Of a stretch of 64,000 nt of DNA, positions 8,774 through 18,723 are shown piece by piece (the first letter of the stretch is position 1; each line of letters opens with the position of its first letter). Source of the stretch: Chengkuizengella axinellae (GTDB taxonomy: Bacteria > Bacillota > Bacilli > Paenibacillales > KCTC-33759); assembly GCF_030730905.1 (NCBI RefSeq), contig NZ_JAVAMP010000004.1, positions 1 to 64,000 of the forward strand. The letters are read 5' to 3'. The notes beneath the pieces were generated by a model. The model ran no database searches. It saw only the letters and a list, made by a program, of their open reading frames with translations, and was not told the DNA's origin. The position numbers and the translations under genes are program-made.

Positions 8774-9874
8774 CTAGGATTTAAATCCTAGAAGCTGAGT
8801 AGTCATATTCAACACTGAGCGAAACATGGTTCTTTCTCTTTGTTGAATTAGACCCAATTTTCGTGCAAGCATTGTTAATAGAATCGTTACAATTGCTGTT
8901 AATATAAGAACCCATAATACACCTTGCGATAAAACGATTGCACTGAAACCAAACGTCGTTGCTATTGCATAAATGGCAAGTACAGTTTGTCGATGTGTTA
9001 GACCCATTTGCAGCAAACAGTGATGCAGATGGCTTTTGTCTGCCATAGAAATCGGTGCTTTCTTCACAATTCTTCGTACGATTGCAAAGAATGTATCAGA
9101 TAAAGGTACACCTAGAATTAACAACGGTACAACAAAGGAAACAATTGCTGCTTGCTTAAATCCTAATATGGAAAGAGTTGCCAACACAAAACCTAAAAAC
9201 AACGCCCCTGAATCTCCCATGAAGATTTTAGCAGGATGAAAATTAAAGTATAAAAATCCTAGAATACTACCTAACAATAAACAGCTTAATATGATAACTG
9301 TCACATTCCCCATCATGATGGACAATACTAATAAAGTAGCCGTCGCTATCGCTGAAACCCCTGCTGCTAATCCGTCTAATCCATCAATTAAATTAATCGC
9401 ATTCGTTACACCAATAATCCAAAACAAAGTAATAAACGTACTAAGCATACCGTTCACGTTGTACGCATCTCCAAATGGCAATGTAAGGAATGATACTTTT
9501 AAATCAAAAACAAAAACTACGATACAAGCCGCAATAATTTGACCTAAAAGTTTAATTTTTGGAGATAACTCTACTCTGTCATCCAAGGCGCCAACCAAAA
9601 CGATGATAGACCCTCCGATTAAAATTGCAAAAACTGCATTATACTGTACATCCACGCCCATTTTTATTAAAATAGGCAACATCATTCCCAAGGTCATCAC
9701 AAAAGCGAGATATATAGACAAACCACCTAAACGCGGCATTAATGATGTATGTACCTTTCGATGATTAGGTTTATCTACTGCTCCAACTAAAATTGCAAAC
9801 TTTCGTACAAAAGGTGTCATCACAAACGATAATATGATAGCAATAACCAAAGCTGCAGCAAAAACTAAAATCAT
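8774..9874 (-). CDS. tagO: undecaprenyl-phosphate GlcNAc-1-phosphate transferase (TagO/WecA family)
   Basis: The enzyme transfers GlcNAc-1-phosphate from UDP-GlcNAc to undecaprenyl phosphate at the cytoplasmic membrane face. This is the first step of teichoic acid or secondary wall polymer synthesis. The family motifs are all present: KPNHRKVH, GALDDR, NAINLIDGLDGLAAG, KIFMGDSGAL and the HLHH cytoplasmic loop, among about ten membrane segments. I start it at ATG 9874, which has AGGAGG 12 bases upstream; an in-frame TTG at 9907 has no ribosome binding site and would add 11 residues. The resulting 366 residues match the family size. It is the last gene of the operon, after tagA and csaB, so its product most likely feeds the polymer that CsaB pyruvylates for SLH binding. 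Confidence 0.92.
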   Translation of the reverse strand: MILVFAAALVIAIILSFVMTPFVRKFAILVGAVDKPNHRKVHTSLMPRLGGLSIYLAFVMTLGMMLPILIKMGVDVQYNAVFAILIGGSIIVLVGALDDRVELSPKIKLLGQIIAACIVVFVFDLKVSFLTLPFGDAYNVNGMLSTFITLFWIIGVTNAINLIDGLDGLAAGVSAIATATLLVLSIMMGNVTVIILSCLLLGSILGFLYFNFHPAKIFMGDSGALFLGFVLATLSILGFKQAAIVSFVVPLLILGVPLSDTFFAIVRRIVKKAPISMADKSHLHHCLLQMGLTHRQTVLAIYAIATTFGFSAIVLSQGVLWVLILTAIVTILLTMLARKLGLIQQRERTMFRSVLNMTTQLLGFKS

Positions 9875-9920
9875 AAGTTGGTATTTCCTCCTCTCTCTCT
9901 TATCCAAATAAATGTAATCA

Positions 9921-10682
9921 CTATTTTTTTTCTATAATGATATCTTTATCTCTTCTTACTCTAAACACAAATTTAGGTAAATCCAACATTCTTTTATACC
10001 GTGAGGGCTGTTGTAGCAAACGATAAAACCATTCAAGCCTTAACTTCTGCATCCATTTTGGTGCACGTTTAAGCTTGCCAGCAATAATATCAAAAGTTCC
10101 GCCTACACCCATCATCACAGGAATATTCAACTCTCGTTTATATTTATAGATCCAAGGTTCCTGTGTTTCAACAGATCTAGCAATAAATAAAAGATCAGGT
10201 GAAAGTTTACGAATATCCTCAACCACATCCATATCTTCTTTTTCCGTAAAAAACCCATCACGAGCTTTTACGAAATCAATATTGGGATATTGTTTTTTCA
10301 ACTTCGTTGCACTTTCCTGAATCGCCTCAGCAGTCGTGCCTAACAAATACACTTTCCAACTTTTTTCATTTGCAACCTTTAATAAATCAAACATTAAGTC
10401 AAATCCTGGAACTCTTTCCTTTACTGGATGACCAACGTAATCCGCCGCCCACACTAATCCGGTACCATCTGGTACAACCAATTCAGCACTTTGCATCGCT
10501 TTTGCAAAAGATGCATCATTCAACGCAGCCATGAACATAATCGGATTCGCTGTAATTACTTGATGTGTTTCTTTATGCTGAACAGCTTCTGTTAAATATT
10601 GTACAGTTTCTTTCATATTCATCTTGGATACGTTAATCCCATACATTTTTACAGAAGGAAATTTTGTTTGAGGTTCATTCAT
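9921..10682 (-). CDS. tagA: WecG/TagA/CpsF family glycosyltransferase
   Basis: This is probably the N-acetylmannosaminyltransferase that adds ManNAc to undecaprenyl-PP-GlcNAc, the second step after TagO. Family features are VVPDGTGLVWAA (the Asp is the proposed catalytic residue of the family), the SVETQEPWIYKYK segment, GVGGTFDIIAGKLKRAP, and the C-terminal LEWFYRLLQQPSRYKRM, which in related enzymes mediates membrane contact. It starts at ATG 10682, coupled to the csaB stop codon (GGTGAGTGAAATG); in-frame ATGs at 10694 and 10718 lie inside csaB and lack binding sites. At 253 residues it is normal for the family. The exact sugar donor cannot be read from sequence. Confidence 0.9.
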   Translation of the reverse strand: MNEPQTKFPSVKMYGINVSKMNMKETVQYLTEAVQHKETHQVITANPIMFMAALNDASFAKAMQSAELVVPDGTGLVWAADYVGHPVKERVPGFDLMFDLLKVANEKSWKVYLLGTTAEAIQESATKLKKQYPNIDFVKARDGFFTEKEDMDVVEDIRKLSPDLLFIARSVETQEPWIYKYKRELNIPVMMGVGGTFDIIAGKLKRAPKWMQKLRLEWFYRLLQQPSRYKRMLDLPKFVFRVRRDKDIIIEKK

Positions 10683-10683
10683 T

Positions 10684-11838
10684 TCACTCACCATCTTTAT
10701 ATACGTAAAAGTTGCCAATATGTTGCGCTGGTTTTTGGGACATTTCCTTTAATTTGTTAATTAGAGGTTTTTTTTCTAATAACCAACCTTCACATTCTAT
10801 CATAAGGTTTCTTACATTATCAATGACTTTATCTACATCCAGCTGATCTGTACTGCCAGCTGATTTCATCTTCAACTGTGCTAAAAAATGATCAATCTTA
10901 GGATCATAAGAAATGCCAACCACAGGTACGTGTTGATTTGCTGCATAGATTAAGGAGTGCAATCTCATACCAATTAATACATCACACGTACTTACCTCTT
11001 CCAACATTTTCTTTGGGCTGTCTCCATATACAATTTGAATATCCTCGGGTAATTCCTTTGTAGAAATACCCATTTGCTGAAGGATATATTGAGTCGCTTC
11101 TTGATCATGAGGCATATGGAAAGGCAGCATTTTCAATATTACATTTTCTTTTTCTCTAAGCAGCTTCAATGCCACTGCAATTTTATTTAAATCCGATCGA
11201 TCCTCATTCCAAAAACGAACAGATACACCAATCGTTTTTGGCATAGAAGATGAGTTTTGTGAGTTTAAACCTTGATTTTCTTTTGCATGAGAATCTTCTT
11301 CTCTCAAAGAGAGTCCCATCACAGGATCTGGAACTTGATTTATTGCATCCTGTTCCAAGCCCATTTGTTTTAAAAGGTCAAAGGATGCGGCATCCCGAAC
11401 AGAAATATAATCACAATGCTTGAAAACATTCCTCACCATTTTGTGAAACAATGGTTTATTTATCGGTCCAATTCCTTGTGCATAAATAAAGGTCGGTTTC
11501 CCCAACCATTGTGCTAGTTTAAGAATCCCTAAATAATAGGGAATCGTTTTATTACTCGTCACATCCTGCAGTAAACTTCCTCCACCACTAATGACACCAT
11601 CGCTTTTTTGAATAGCCGTGTACACTTCTTTTGGTTTCATGCGATGTACTGCTTGTACACCATACATCTGAGATGTTTGGATTGGATCAACTGACAATAC
11701 AACAGGTTCAATTTGTATATTTGTTTGTGAGGCTTGATCTTTTAAAGCTGTTAAAATCGATAACAATACCGCTTCATCCCCACTATTATTAAAACCATAA
11801 TAACCTGAGATGACTAGTCTTCTAACAGTGGACTCCAC
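10684..11838 (-). CDS. csaB: polysaccharide pyruvyl transferase CsaB
   Basis: It adds a ketal pyruvate from phosphoenolpyruvate to the ManNAc of the secondary cell wall polymer. That modification is what SLH domains recognise. The N-terminal RLVISGYYGFNNSGDEAVL, the GGGSLLQD motif, GQGIGP and the C-terminal IGMRLHSLIYA are hallmarks of the family; 384 residues is typical. I start it at GTG 11838, with AGGAG nine bases upstream; the frame's TTG at 11847 abuts the binding site directly. The 5' end overlaps the DUF5693 gene. With three SLH genes just downstream, this is the clearest functional link in the region: polymer pyruvylation for S-layer attachment. Confidence 0.94.
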   Translation of the reverse strand: MESTVRRLVISGYYGFNNSGDEAVLLSILTALKDQASQTNIQIEPVVLSVDPIQTSQMYGVQAVHRMKPKEVYTAIQKSDGVISGGGSLLQDVTSNKTIPYYLGILKLAQWLGKPTFIYAQGIGPINKPLFHKMVRNVFKHCDYISVRDAASFDLLKQMGLEQDAINQVPDPVMGLSLREEDSHAKENQGLNSQNSSSMPKTIGVSVRFWNEDRSDLNKIAVALKLLREKENVILKMLPFHMPHDQEATQYILQQMGISTKELPEDIQIVYGDSPKKMLEEVSTCDVLIGMRLHSLIYAANQHVPVVGISYDPKIDHFLAQLKMKSAGSTDQLDVDKVIDNVRNLMIECEGWLLEKKPLINKLKEMSQKPAQHIGNFYVYKDGE

Positions 11839-13823
11839 TTTTTCCAACTCCTAACTAGCATTTCCCATACAGCAATCATTATCAGTCCGATCATAATTCC
11901 AAAAATCAAACCGTATAAAACACGAATGCTTGATATCACCATTGGTGTGTGTAAATGAGCAAATGTATCTATAATAGATAATTGTCCAATTACGCCTATG
12001 ATAAGCAAGAACAATCCTTTTCTATATTTTAAAGCTAAAAACAATCCTAATAACAACATTGGATGGCCTAATCCAAATTCTTTCAAGCGTGGTCTAACGC
12101 CTAATACATTTTCCAAGAAATATCTAAAGAACAATTCAAGCTGTGAAACTTGTCCACCATTTCCCGTTCTAGTTAAATAATAAAAGGCAGTTCCTGCAAT
12201 CAATACGGCTACGATCACATATCCTACTTTTAAATCCATCATGAATAGTTTTTTTACTTGCTTTAGAACATTTCGAAATCCGCCTTCTTGTCCATAAAAC
12301 ACGTAATAAACAAATGCAAGACCAATCGGAGCAAGGTGGAGCAAGCTGACGCCTCTAAACTGCTCAAGTACTACCATGTAAGTAGCAGCATTCAACATTC
12401 CCACAACATAAAAGGCACCGATTAACGAAATTCCAGTTGCAGTGATAAACAAAAGAAAAGTGGACTTAATTGGTGAGACTACCTGCAAAGACTCATCTCT
12501 TATTTTTTGAAAAGCAGTAATGATAGCTAATGTAGGTGCACTTATTGCTGCACCTAATGCAGCTGCCTGCAATAAGAGCGAGGAGTTTAAAACATATAAT
12601 CCCGCTGAACCTATCATGCCAAACACGAATAGCGGTGTTAGTAAAATCGGTATAAATCTTGAAAAAGTAATCGCTATAAGTGCTACTGCTCCAAACCACA
12701 TAATTAGCTTGGCAAATTTTTGCCAACCTGCGTTCTCATATTCAAAAGGTTCAGAAATTCCGATTTGAAAACCTTCGTTTTCTATTCGTTCTATAGCCCC
12801 ATTATCTCCAGATAAACTTTCATATATGTTGCCAAGTGAATTTACAACCTCTGCTTTCATCACATCTTTTTGTATATTTACATTTAAATAAAGCATACGT
12901 ATATTTCGATCTGTTACTGCGAGCAGCAATCGATCTGATATTTTAGTAGGTGCGAACACGGATTCCCCATCTAATAAGGAGTGAAGACGAACAACGTTAT
13001 AATCTGTTAAATAGGCTAATTGATTTAATCCTTTTTCTTTTGCAGAAAACTCGTTGATTGCAAATCCAATGTTATATTTGTTCATGAGCTCTGACATATG
13101 TGTTAATGAAGCTTTATTTTCCTGTTCTTCATACCCAGTAACAGCACTTCCTGTAAAAATAATTCTAGTGACACCTTGTTCGCTGAACTCTTTCAATAAT
13201 AGTTCCATATGTTCAGGATCATATGGTCGATTATCGGATAATCGGATGACAATTTGAAAGCCTACACTAATTAGTTGATCTATGATCATCGGATCAGGGT
13301 CCATTGGTTCTATTAAGGCTTTCTGTTTTGGATACTCAATGACCAATCCTTTTTGATCAAGAAGCTCCCAATCTCGTACATTGATCTCCAGCTGAGCAAA
13401 GGCTTGTTCAATAATGGGGCGAATTTTAATATCCGTTAATCGATCAGGGAATAATAAATATGTAAAATTCTCGTTTGGATCAGGTTGAATCCCTTCTACT
13501 AATGAAGCCTCATAAGAGGAAAACAACTCTACTCTCCCAATGGACTCTAAGTCTCCCAAACTGCTTTCAAACACAGCAATTGATGTAATACCCGCATCCT
13601 TGATTTGTGTTAACTGTTCTTCAATAAAGCTCTGTGGATTAGACTCATATTGTGCTATTTTCAATACATCGTTGTAATCTAATACAACCTCAACTTGGTT
13701 GGCTGTATTTTCTGCTGTATAACGAACCACGCCCAATGGAATTGCGGCGATCATCCCGATCACCACAAGAATCCATAGGGCTTTGTTCATGATGGGGTTC
13801 ATGTTAGTAAGTGTTTTTAGCAA
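11814..13823 (-). CDS. DUF5693-type polytopic membrane protein
   Basis: This protein of about 669 residues has one N-terminal membrane segment (ALWILVVIGMIAAIPLGVV), an extracytoplasmic region of about 340 residues, and a C-terminal half with about eight to ten membrane segments. It resembles the DUF5693 proteins that accompany csaB in Paenibacillus and Brevibacillus relatives; function unknown. A role in export or assembly of the pyruvylated wall polymer is an inference from its place between pgcA and csaB, with which it overlaps by 25 bases. The start is TTG 13823, nine bases after GGGAG; the ATG at 13832 directly abuts that site and is less likely. Confidence 0.8.
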   Translation of the reverse strand: MLKTLTNMNPIMNKALWILVVIGMIAAIPLGVVRYTAENTANQVEVVLDYNDVLKIAQYESNPQSFIEEQLTQIKDAGITSIAVFESSLGDLESIGRVELFSSYEASLVEGIQPDPNENFTYLLFPDRLTDIKIRPIIEQAFAQLEINVRDWELLDQKGLVIEYPKQKALIEPMDPDPMIIDQLISVGFQIVIRLSDNRPYDPEHMELLLKEFSEQGVTRIIFTGSAVTGYEEQENKASLTHMSELMNKYNIGFAINEFSAKEKGLNQLAYLTDYNVVRLHSLLDGESVFAPTKISDRLLLAVTDRNIRMLYLNVNIQKDVMKAEVVNSLGNIYESLSGDNGAIERIENEGFQIGISEPFEYENAGWQKFAKLIMWFGAVALIAITFSRFIPILLTPLFVFGMIGSAGLYVLNSSLLLQAAALGAAISAPTLAIITAFQKIRDESLQVVSPIKSTFLLFITATGISLIGAFYVVGMLNAATYMVVLEQFRGVSLLHLAPIGLAFVYYVFYGQEGGFRNVLKQVKKLFMMDLKVGYVIVAVLIAGTAFYYLTRTGNGGQVSQLELFFRYFLENVLGVRPRLKEFGLGHPMLLLGLFLALKYRKGLFLLIIGVIGQLSIIDTFAHLHTPMVISSIRVLYGLIFGIMIGLIMIAVWEMLVRSWKKWSPLLED

Positions 13824-13840
13824 AGAACTCATCTCCCTGT

Positions 13841-15571
13841 CTAGCCCTTATTTCCGTCTACTTTGTTCATAATCGCTGCTGATAACTGATCTAAAATCGT
13901 TTGTGCTTCTTCTTTGGATTGTCTGTTTACTCCGACATATATTTTAATTTTAGGCTCAGTTCCTGATGGTCTTAAACAGAACCAAGAACCGTCCGCCAAT
14001 TTATATTTCAATACATTTTCTTTTGGCAATCCATCTAAACCTTTTTCGTAATCTAACACTTCAGTTATAGACGTACTTATCAATTCTTCAGGTGGATTTG
14101 TTCTCCATCCATTCATAATAGACCCAATTTGTTCCATTCCCGCTTTTCCTTTTAGCGTGCGTGAATGTAATACCTCAAGAAACGTACCCTGTTTTTCATA
14201 AATTTCTAACAGCACATCGTACAATGTTTTTCCTTTTGATTTGTAGTAAGCTGCTGCTTCACAAATTAGCATGGAAGCAACGACCGCATCTTTATCACGA
14301 GCATGTGTACCTGCTAAATAACCGTAACTTTCTTCATATCCAAATACATAGGTCGCTTCTCCTGTTTTTTCGAACTGGGACATTTTCTCACCGATATATT
14401 TAAATCCGGTTAATGTATTTAGGGTTTTTAGACCGTAACTTCCTGCTATTTTTGCGCCCAACTCACTTGTAACAATCGTTTTGATCAATACCCCATTCGC
14501 TGGAATATTGCCTTGTTCTTTTAAATTGCTAAGTAGATATTCTAGCATGATTGCTCCTGCTTGATTACCAGTCAGAACTTCATAAGCCCCCTGTGTATTC
14601 TTCACAACCGCACCCATGCGATCACAATCTGGATCTGTCCCAACCATAATATCCGCTTGGATCTCATCCGCTTTCGCAATAGCTAATGCAAAAGCATCCT
14701 TCTCCTCCGGATTAGGTGATTTTACTGTCGAAAAGTTAGGGTCAGGCAGCTCTTGTTCTTTAACAACATGCACTTCATCAATCCCAATTTCCTTTAGAGC
14801 TTCCCTCACTGGAATATTACCTGTTCCATGAAGGGGTGTAAAAACAACCTTAAGTGGATCAGCCATTTGTTTGATTGTTTCTGAATTTAAACTTACAGAG
14901 GTAATCGCTTTAATAAATTTATCATCTATTTCTTTTCCAATGGAAACTAATAATTGATCCTTTTCTGCTTCTTCCTTTGAAGCCTTTTTCACTTGATTAA
15001 GGGAATCTATAAGTCGAATATGCTGAATGACTTTTTTAGCATCATCTGGTACAAGCTGACCCCCGTCGGAACCATAAGCTTTAAACCCATTATACTCTGG
15101 GGGGTTGTGACTGGCTGTAATGACAATACCTGCTGTTGCATTCAATTCACGCACTGCAAAGGACAACTCAGGTGTAGTACGCAAAGACTCATATAAATAA
15201 GCTTTAATCCCGTTACCTGCTAAAACTAACGCAGCTTCCAAAGCAAACTCCGGAGATTGATGTCTTGAATCATAAGCGATAACCGCTGATTTTTCTTGAT
15301 TCGGCTTTTGAGATTCCAATATGTATTGTGCAAGCCCTTGTGTCGCCTTTCCAACTGTATATATATTCATGCGATTGGTTCCTGCTCCAATCACACCTCT
15401 TAATCCACCTGTACCAAACTCCAAGTCTTTATAAAAACGATCTTCAATTTCCTTAGGATCATTTTTAATCCCTTGCAGCTCCTCTTTTGTCTCATCGTTA
15501 ATAAAGGGATCTTGCAACCAAAACTGGTAATTATTGATTGCCTTTGTTTCTAATCCTTGATTTGAACTCAT
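13841..15571 (-). CDS. pgcA: alpha-phosphoglucomutase / phospho-sugar mutase
   Basis: It interconverts glucose-6-phosphate and glucose-1-phosphate (possibly also mannose phosphates) through a phosphoserine, supplying sugar nucleotides for wall polymers and lipids. The active-site [13 protein letters not shown], the metal-binding [10 protein letters not shown], the substrate loop GYEESYGYL and the phosphate-binding [12 protein letters not shown] are all intact. 576 residues matches Bacillus PgcA (about 580). The ATG overlaps the fabZ stop codon by four bases (ATGA), with GGAGGG eight bases upstream, so the two are translationally coupled. Confidence 0.95.
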   Translation of the reverse strand: MSSNQGLETKAINNYQFWLQDPFINDETKEELQGIKNDPKEIEDRFYKDLEFGTGGLRGVIGAGTNRMNIYTVGKATQGLAQYILESQKPNQEKSAVIAYDSRHQSPEFALEAALVLAGNGIKAYLYESLRTTPELSFAVRELNATAGIVITASHNPPEYNGFKAYGSDGGQLVPDDAKKVIQHIRLIDSLNQVKKASKEEAEKDQLLVSIGKEIDDKFIKAITSVSLNSETIKQMADPLKVVFTPLHGTGNIPVREALKEIGIDEVHVVKEQELPDPNFSTVKSPNPEEKDAFALAIAKADEIQADIMVGTDPDCDRMGAVVKNTQGAYEVLTGNQAGAIMLEYLLSNLKEQGNIPANGVLIKTIVTSELGAKIAGSYGLKTLNTLTGFKYIGEKMSQFEKTGEATYVFGYEESYGYLAGTHARDKDAVVASMLICEAAAYYKSKGKTLYDVLLEIYEKQGTFLEVLHSRTLKGKAGMEQIGSIMNGWRTNPPEELISTSITEVLDYEKGLDGLPKENVLKYKLADGSWFCLRPSGTEPKIKIYVGVNRQSKEEAQTILDQLSAAIMNKVDGNKG

Positions 15572-16023
15572 TCTTTATTCCCTCCATCTGCTGGTTCTGG
15601 GTTGGATATAGCAAACATAATCTCCCCTTCAGCAACAGTTTTTCCGTCTACAGATGCAGTTGCTTTTCCTTTACCAATACTTCCCTTAGCACGAATGATT
15701 TCTACCTCAAGGCGAAGTGTATCCCCAGGTGTTACTTGCCCTCGAAAACGGAATTTATCCAGACCCGCTAGGAATCCGATTTTCCCTTTGTTTTCTTCCA
15801 TCTTTAAAATAGCAACAGCCCCTACTTGAGCTAAAGCTTCTGTAATTAAAACACCTGGCATAACAGGATAATCAGGAAAATGACCTTCAAAAAAAGGTTC
15901 ATTCATGGTCACATTTTTAATCCCTATCGCTTTTTTACCTTCTTGAACCTCTAATATGCGATCCACTAATAAAAATGGATAACGGTGAGGAATAATTTGT
16001 TGTATTTGATTGATATCTAACAT
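15568..16023 (-). CDS. fabZ: 3-hydroxyacyl-[acyl-carrier-protein] dehydratase FabZ
   Basis: It dehydrates 3-hydroxyacyl-ACP in type II fatty acid synthesis. The family signature [11 protein letters not shown] and the catalytic His-Glu region ([21 protein letters not shown]) are present. The start is ATG 16023 with GGAGGG ten bases upstream; an in-frame TTG at 16041 overlaps that site. 151 residues is near the usual 140-150. It heads the operon continuing through pgcA to tagO. The position near flhO/flhP/mbl is conserved in Bacillus. Confidence 0.95.
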   Translation of the reverse strand: MLDINQIQQIIPHRYPFLLVDRILEVQEGKKAIGIKNVTMNEPFFEGHFPDYPVMPGVLITEALAQVGAVAILKMEENKGKIGFLAGLDKFRFRGQVTPGDTLRLEVEIIRAKGSIGKGKATASVDGKTVAEGEIMFAISNPEPADGGNKE

Positions 16024-16041
16024 TGTATAGTTTCCCTCCAA

Positions 16042-16517
16042 TAATAATTATATGTTTACTCTTATGAGTTTTCATTGTTCTTGGATTAATGTATAAAAAA
16101 AGCTCAAAAAAGTGAAACTAAAAGTAATCCCCTTCATGATCTGCAGTAGTGAAGGTTGATATAACTTGAGCATATTTATAAAACGCAGCCAAATGCGATT
16201 GTAAATATGCTCTTTAATTACCAAAAACTTTCTTGGGTATATTCTGATTCAGTGACTTAAACTGAAATATGTAAATAATAGAAGTGATAAAACACATTCG
16301 CGGCTTGCCAATGAATAAGCTGTTTCCCCATTCATTATACCTAGCTAAACAAGAAAAGAAAACTCCCTGAGGGGGAGTTTATTTTAAATTTTACATTTTT
16401 CACGTTCTCATGCTGTAAAACTCTCTCTTCTTCAAGGGGACAGCATAATTTCACCTGATAAGGTCATCTAACTTTCAGCGGAAGATATAAAAACTCCCAC
16501 TGAAAGCAAGATTCTCT
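16042..16517. other. gap with two hairpins, no gene seen
   Basis: Nothing in this stretch codes convincingly. On the minus strand a 7-bp CTTTCAG/CTGAAAG stem with an inner GGGAG/CTTCC part lies at 16506-16472, just past the epuA stop. An 8-bp AAACTCCC/GGGAGTTT hairpin followed by TCTTTTCTT lies at 16380-16351 and is the likely terminator of the flhO-flhP-epuA transcript. The fabZ promoter must lie at 16030-16340. A TATAAT at about 16051-16046 is close to the ribosome binding site and has no good -35. Confidence 0.6.
16351..16380 (-). terminator. likely terminator of flhO-flhP-epuA
   Basis: An 8-bp perfect stem (AAACTCCC with GGGAGTTT), a 5-base loop and a T-rich tail on the minus strand lie about 140 bases beyond the epuA stop. 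The plus-strand side is also followed by an AT-rich tract, so it may work both ways. Confidence 0.6.
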
Positions 16518-16757
16518 TTATCTATCCGCAAAAATTAAATTAATTAAATGTTTCCATGTTTCAATATCCAAAACATCGGAGGCTGGTCCGTCCCCAATCG
16601 TAACATAACCGATCACGACACCAACATAAAGTGCAATGATACATAAAACAGGAACAAGAAAAAACCTTAATATTTTTAATGTTATTTTTGCAGGCTTAGG
16701 CAATGAAGTTTTTTTCTTTTTTTTTGCTGTTTTTGTTGTATTTGCATTCGTATCCAT
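16518..16757 (-). CDS. small membrane protein of the EpuA / RNA polymerase beta-associated family
   Basis: The protein has 79 residues: a Lys-rich cytoplasmic head (TAKKKKKTSLPKPAK), a single membrane segment (ILRFFLVPVLCIIALYVGVV) and the phrase IGYVTIGDGPASDVLDIETW, which is typical of the EpuA family (PF11772), often misnamed DNA-directed RNA polymerase subunit beta. It is found next to flhO/flhP in many Bacillales. Function is not established. About 120 bases separate it from flhP. Confidence 0.8.
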   Translation of the reverse strand: MDTNANTTKTAKKKKKTSLPKPAKITLKILRFFLVPVLCIIALYVGVVIGYVTIGDGPASDVLDIETWKHLINLIFADR

Positions 16758-16878
16758 AGCTATTGCTTTATCTCCCTATTGTAGTGTGTTCAAAAAGTAT
16801 ATACTGCTACGGTCAAGACTGCTTTCTGAACGCCGACTATTATTATAGAACAAAAACTCCTATCGGAGTGTCTGAGGT

Positions 16879-17739
16879 CTAAGATCTTAAATTTGCAGCA
16901 AGTTTCATCATTGTTTCTGCATTGCTGTATGCTTTCGAAGTTAATTGGAATGCCCTCTGTGTCATCATCATCTCCGTCATTTCTTCGGAGAGATTTACAT
17001 TAGACTGCTCCAAAAATCCCTGTAGAACTCTAATATTCGTTTTATCTTCAGGATCCTTAGTTAAATTACCATCTTGGTCGATCTGATATACAAGTGTTGG
17101 ATCTTCCAATATGTCCTCAGGAAGTGTGTATAAGCTATTTCCCGCTGACTGCATGTACTGTGGGGATAAAATACGTACGACCTTCAATTGACCTAGCTCC
17201 AGAGGCTCCTCACCTGGATTTAAGTTATTGTATGCAAAAATCCTTCCCGTTTCATCAATTGTAAAATCATGATTCACAGGAATGGAAACAGGTTCATTGT
17301 CTAAGGTCTTTACCAACTGCCCACTGCTAGTTGCTAAATGCATCACTTCTGGGTTGTCAAAGGAAGGTACCAACTGAAATGATCCATTGCGTGTAAAGAG
17401 ACGCTCATTTCCATCAAGTGTCCCTACTTCAAAAAAACCATCCCCATCGATAGCCAAATCAGTTGAAAGGTTTGTTTCAGTTAATACTCCTTGCTCCATC
17501 ATAAGGATTGGATTAGAAACTCTAATCCCTACTCCCTCCTGAACACCCAAGGAGGTTTTTCTACCTTCTAGTTGAAAATCATCCACTTGATTTACTCTAG
17601 TTGTTAATAAATCTTGAAATGAGGTATCTAATTTTTTATATCCTGTCGTATTCAAATTAGCCACATTATGAGATTGAATATTCAATTTTTGCTGCAACGC
17701 CTGCATGGAGACCATAGCGCTAATCATGGAACTATTCAT
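16879..17739 (-). CDS. flhP: flagellar hook-basal body protein FlhP (FlgF/FlgG-like)
   Basis: This is a rod or hook-basal-body component of the flagellum. The N-terminal NVANLNTTGYKKLDTSFQD is the flagellar rod signature, and the C-terminal LEQSNVNLSEEMTEMMMTQRAFQ is the matching C-terminal motif; the middle holds the FlgE/F/G-like fold (DLAIDGDGFFEV). 286 residues is slightly longer than Bacillus FlhP (about 269). It follows flhO after 18 bases, as in Bacillus, so they form one operon; flagellar secretion needs no cleaved signal. Confidence 0.92.
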   Translation of the reverse strand: MNSSMISAMVSMQALQQKLNIQSHNVANLNTTGYKKLDTSFQDLLTTRVNQVDDFQLEGRKTSLGVQEGVGIRVSNPILMMEQGVLTETNLSTDLAIDGDGFFEVGTLDGNERLFTRNGSFQLVPSFDNPEVMHLATSSGQLVKTLDNEPVSIPVNHDFTIDETGRIFAYNNLNPGEEPLELGQLKVVRILSPQYMQSAGNSLYTLPEDILEDPTLVYQIDQDGNLTKDPEDKTNIRVLQGFLEQSNVNLSEEMTEMMMTQRAFQLTSKAYSNAETMMKLAANLRS

Positions 17740-17757
17740 TCATTTCACCTCTAGCAT

Positions 17758-18690
17758 TTACTGTACGCGTCCAATATCATTGACCGTTTTACTTAAGGTC
17801 TCGTCTAACATTTTGATCACTTGCTGATTTGCTTCGTACACTCTTAATGCACTCGTTAGATCCACCATAGACTGTGCTGCATCTACATTAGACCCTTCAG
17901 CAAATCCTTGAAGAACTTGAATCGGTTGATCTTGGAGTTCATCAAGGACGGTTACAGAAGCTTGATCTTCGTTTGTTATTACATATACACCATTTCCCTC
18001 TCGGGTCATATGGTGCGGATTGTTCACTTGAGAAAGTTGTAAAACAATCGGTTGTCCTACAATATCTGTTACCTCTTCCCCATTATATAATAATTGACCA
18101 TTTTTTTGTATTTGAATTTGTTCTACAGATAAATCATCATCAAATAAAATGATAGGCTGTCCATCTTGACCTAAAAATTGAAAACCTTCCTGTGTTACCA
18201 ATTGCTTCTGATCATTGATAAAAAGTTTTGCATTTTGTATGTATCTAGTCTCCTCATTTGCATCCCACAAGGTGAAGAAAACCTGAGGTTGATACACCTC
18301 TATTCCATCTGGCGTAAGGCCTTTTCCAGATGCATCAAACTGAATTTCAATCAGGTTACCATCCTCATCTGTAAAGGGATTGCCATCTTCATCCACTGGC
18401 TGAAGATTCGAGTTGATCATCAAATCTGATGGAAGTCTCGTTTCTATAAATTGTCCAGGTGTAAAGATATTGACCGTTTCTTCAATCATAACACCTGTTT
18501 GGAAGCTTCCAATTTCATTGGAAGAACCTTGGTTTATCATAGACATATAAATTTCAGGGAAAGAACGAGAGATGGGTACCGCTTGCTTATACCCAGGTGT
18601 ATTTAAATTAGTAACATTATTTGTAATCGTGTCGTGTCTTTTTTGTTGTGTAAGCATGCCTGCGGCCGCTGTATAAAGTCCTTTTATCAT
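17758..18690 (-). CDS. flhO: flagellar hook-basal body protein FlhO
   Basis: This is a distal-rod type protein paralogous to FlhP. The rod signature ITNNVTNLNTPGYKQA and the C-terminal LQGFAEGSNVDAAQSMVDLTSALRVYEAN motif (given in parts) are both intact. 310 residues, longer than Bacillus FlhO (about 270). An Asp/Glu/Gly-rich insert lies around residues 88-110. It is located between mbl and flhP as in Bacillus, and is separated from mbl by about 33 bases. Confidence 0.92.
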   Translation of the reverse strand: MIKGLYTAAAGMLTQQKRHDTITNNVTNLNTPGYKQAVPISRSFPEIYMSMINQGSSNEIGSFQTGVMIEETVNIFTPGQFIETRLPSDLMINSNLQPVDEDGNPFTDEDGNLIEIQFDASGKGLTPDGIEVYQPQVFFTLWDANEETRYIQNAKLFINDQKQLVTQEGFQFLGQDGQPIILFDDDLSVEQIQIQKNGQLLYNGEEVTDIVGQPIVLQLSQVNNPHHMTREGNGVYVITNEDQASVTVLDELQDQPIQVLQGFAEGSNVDAAQSMVDLTSALRVYEANQQVIKMLDETLSKTVNDIGRVQ

Positions 18691-18723
18691 ATACGAAAGC
18701 TCCTGTCGCTATCTATCTTTATC

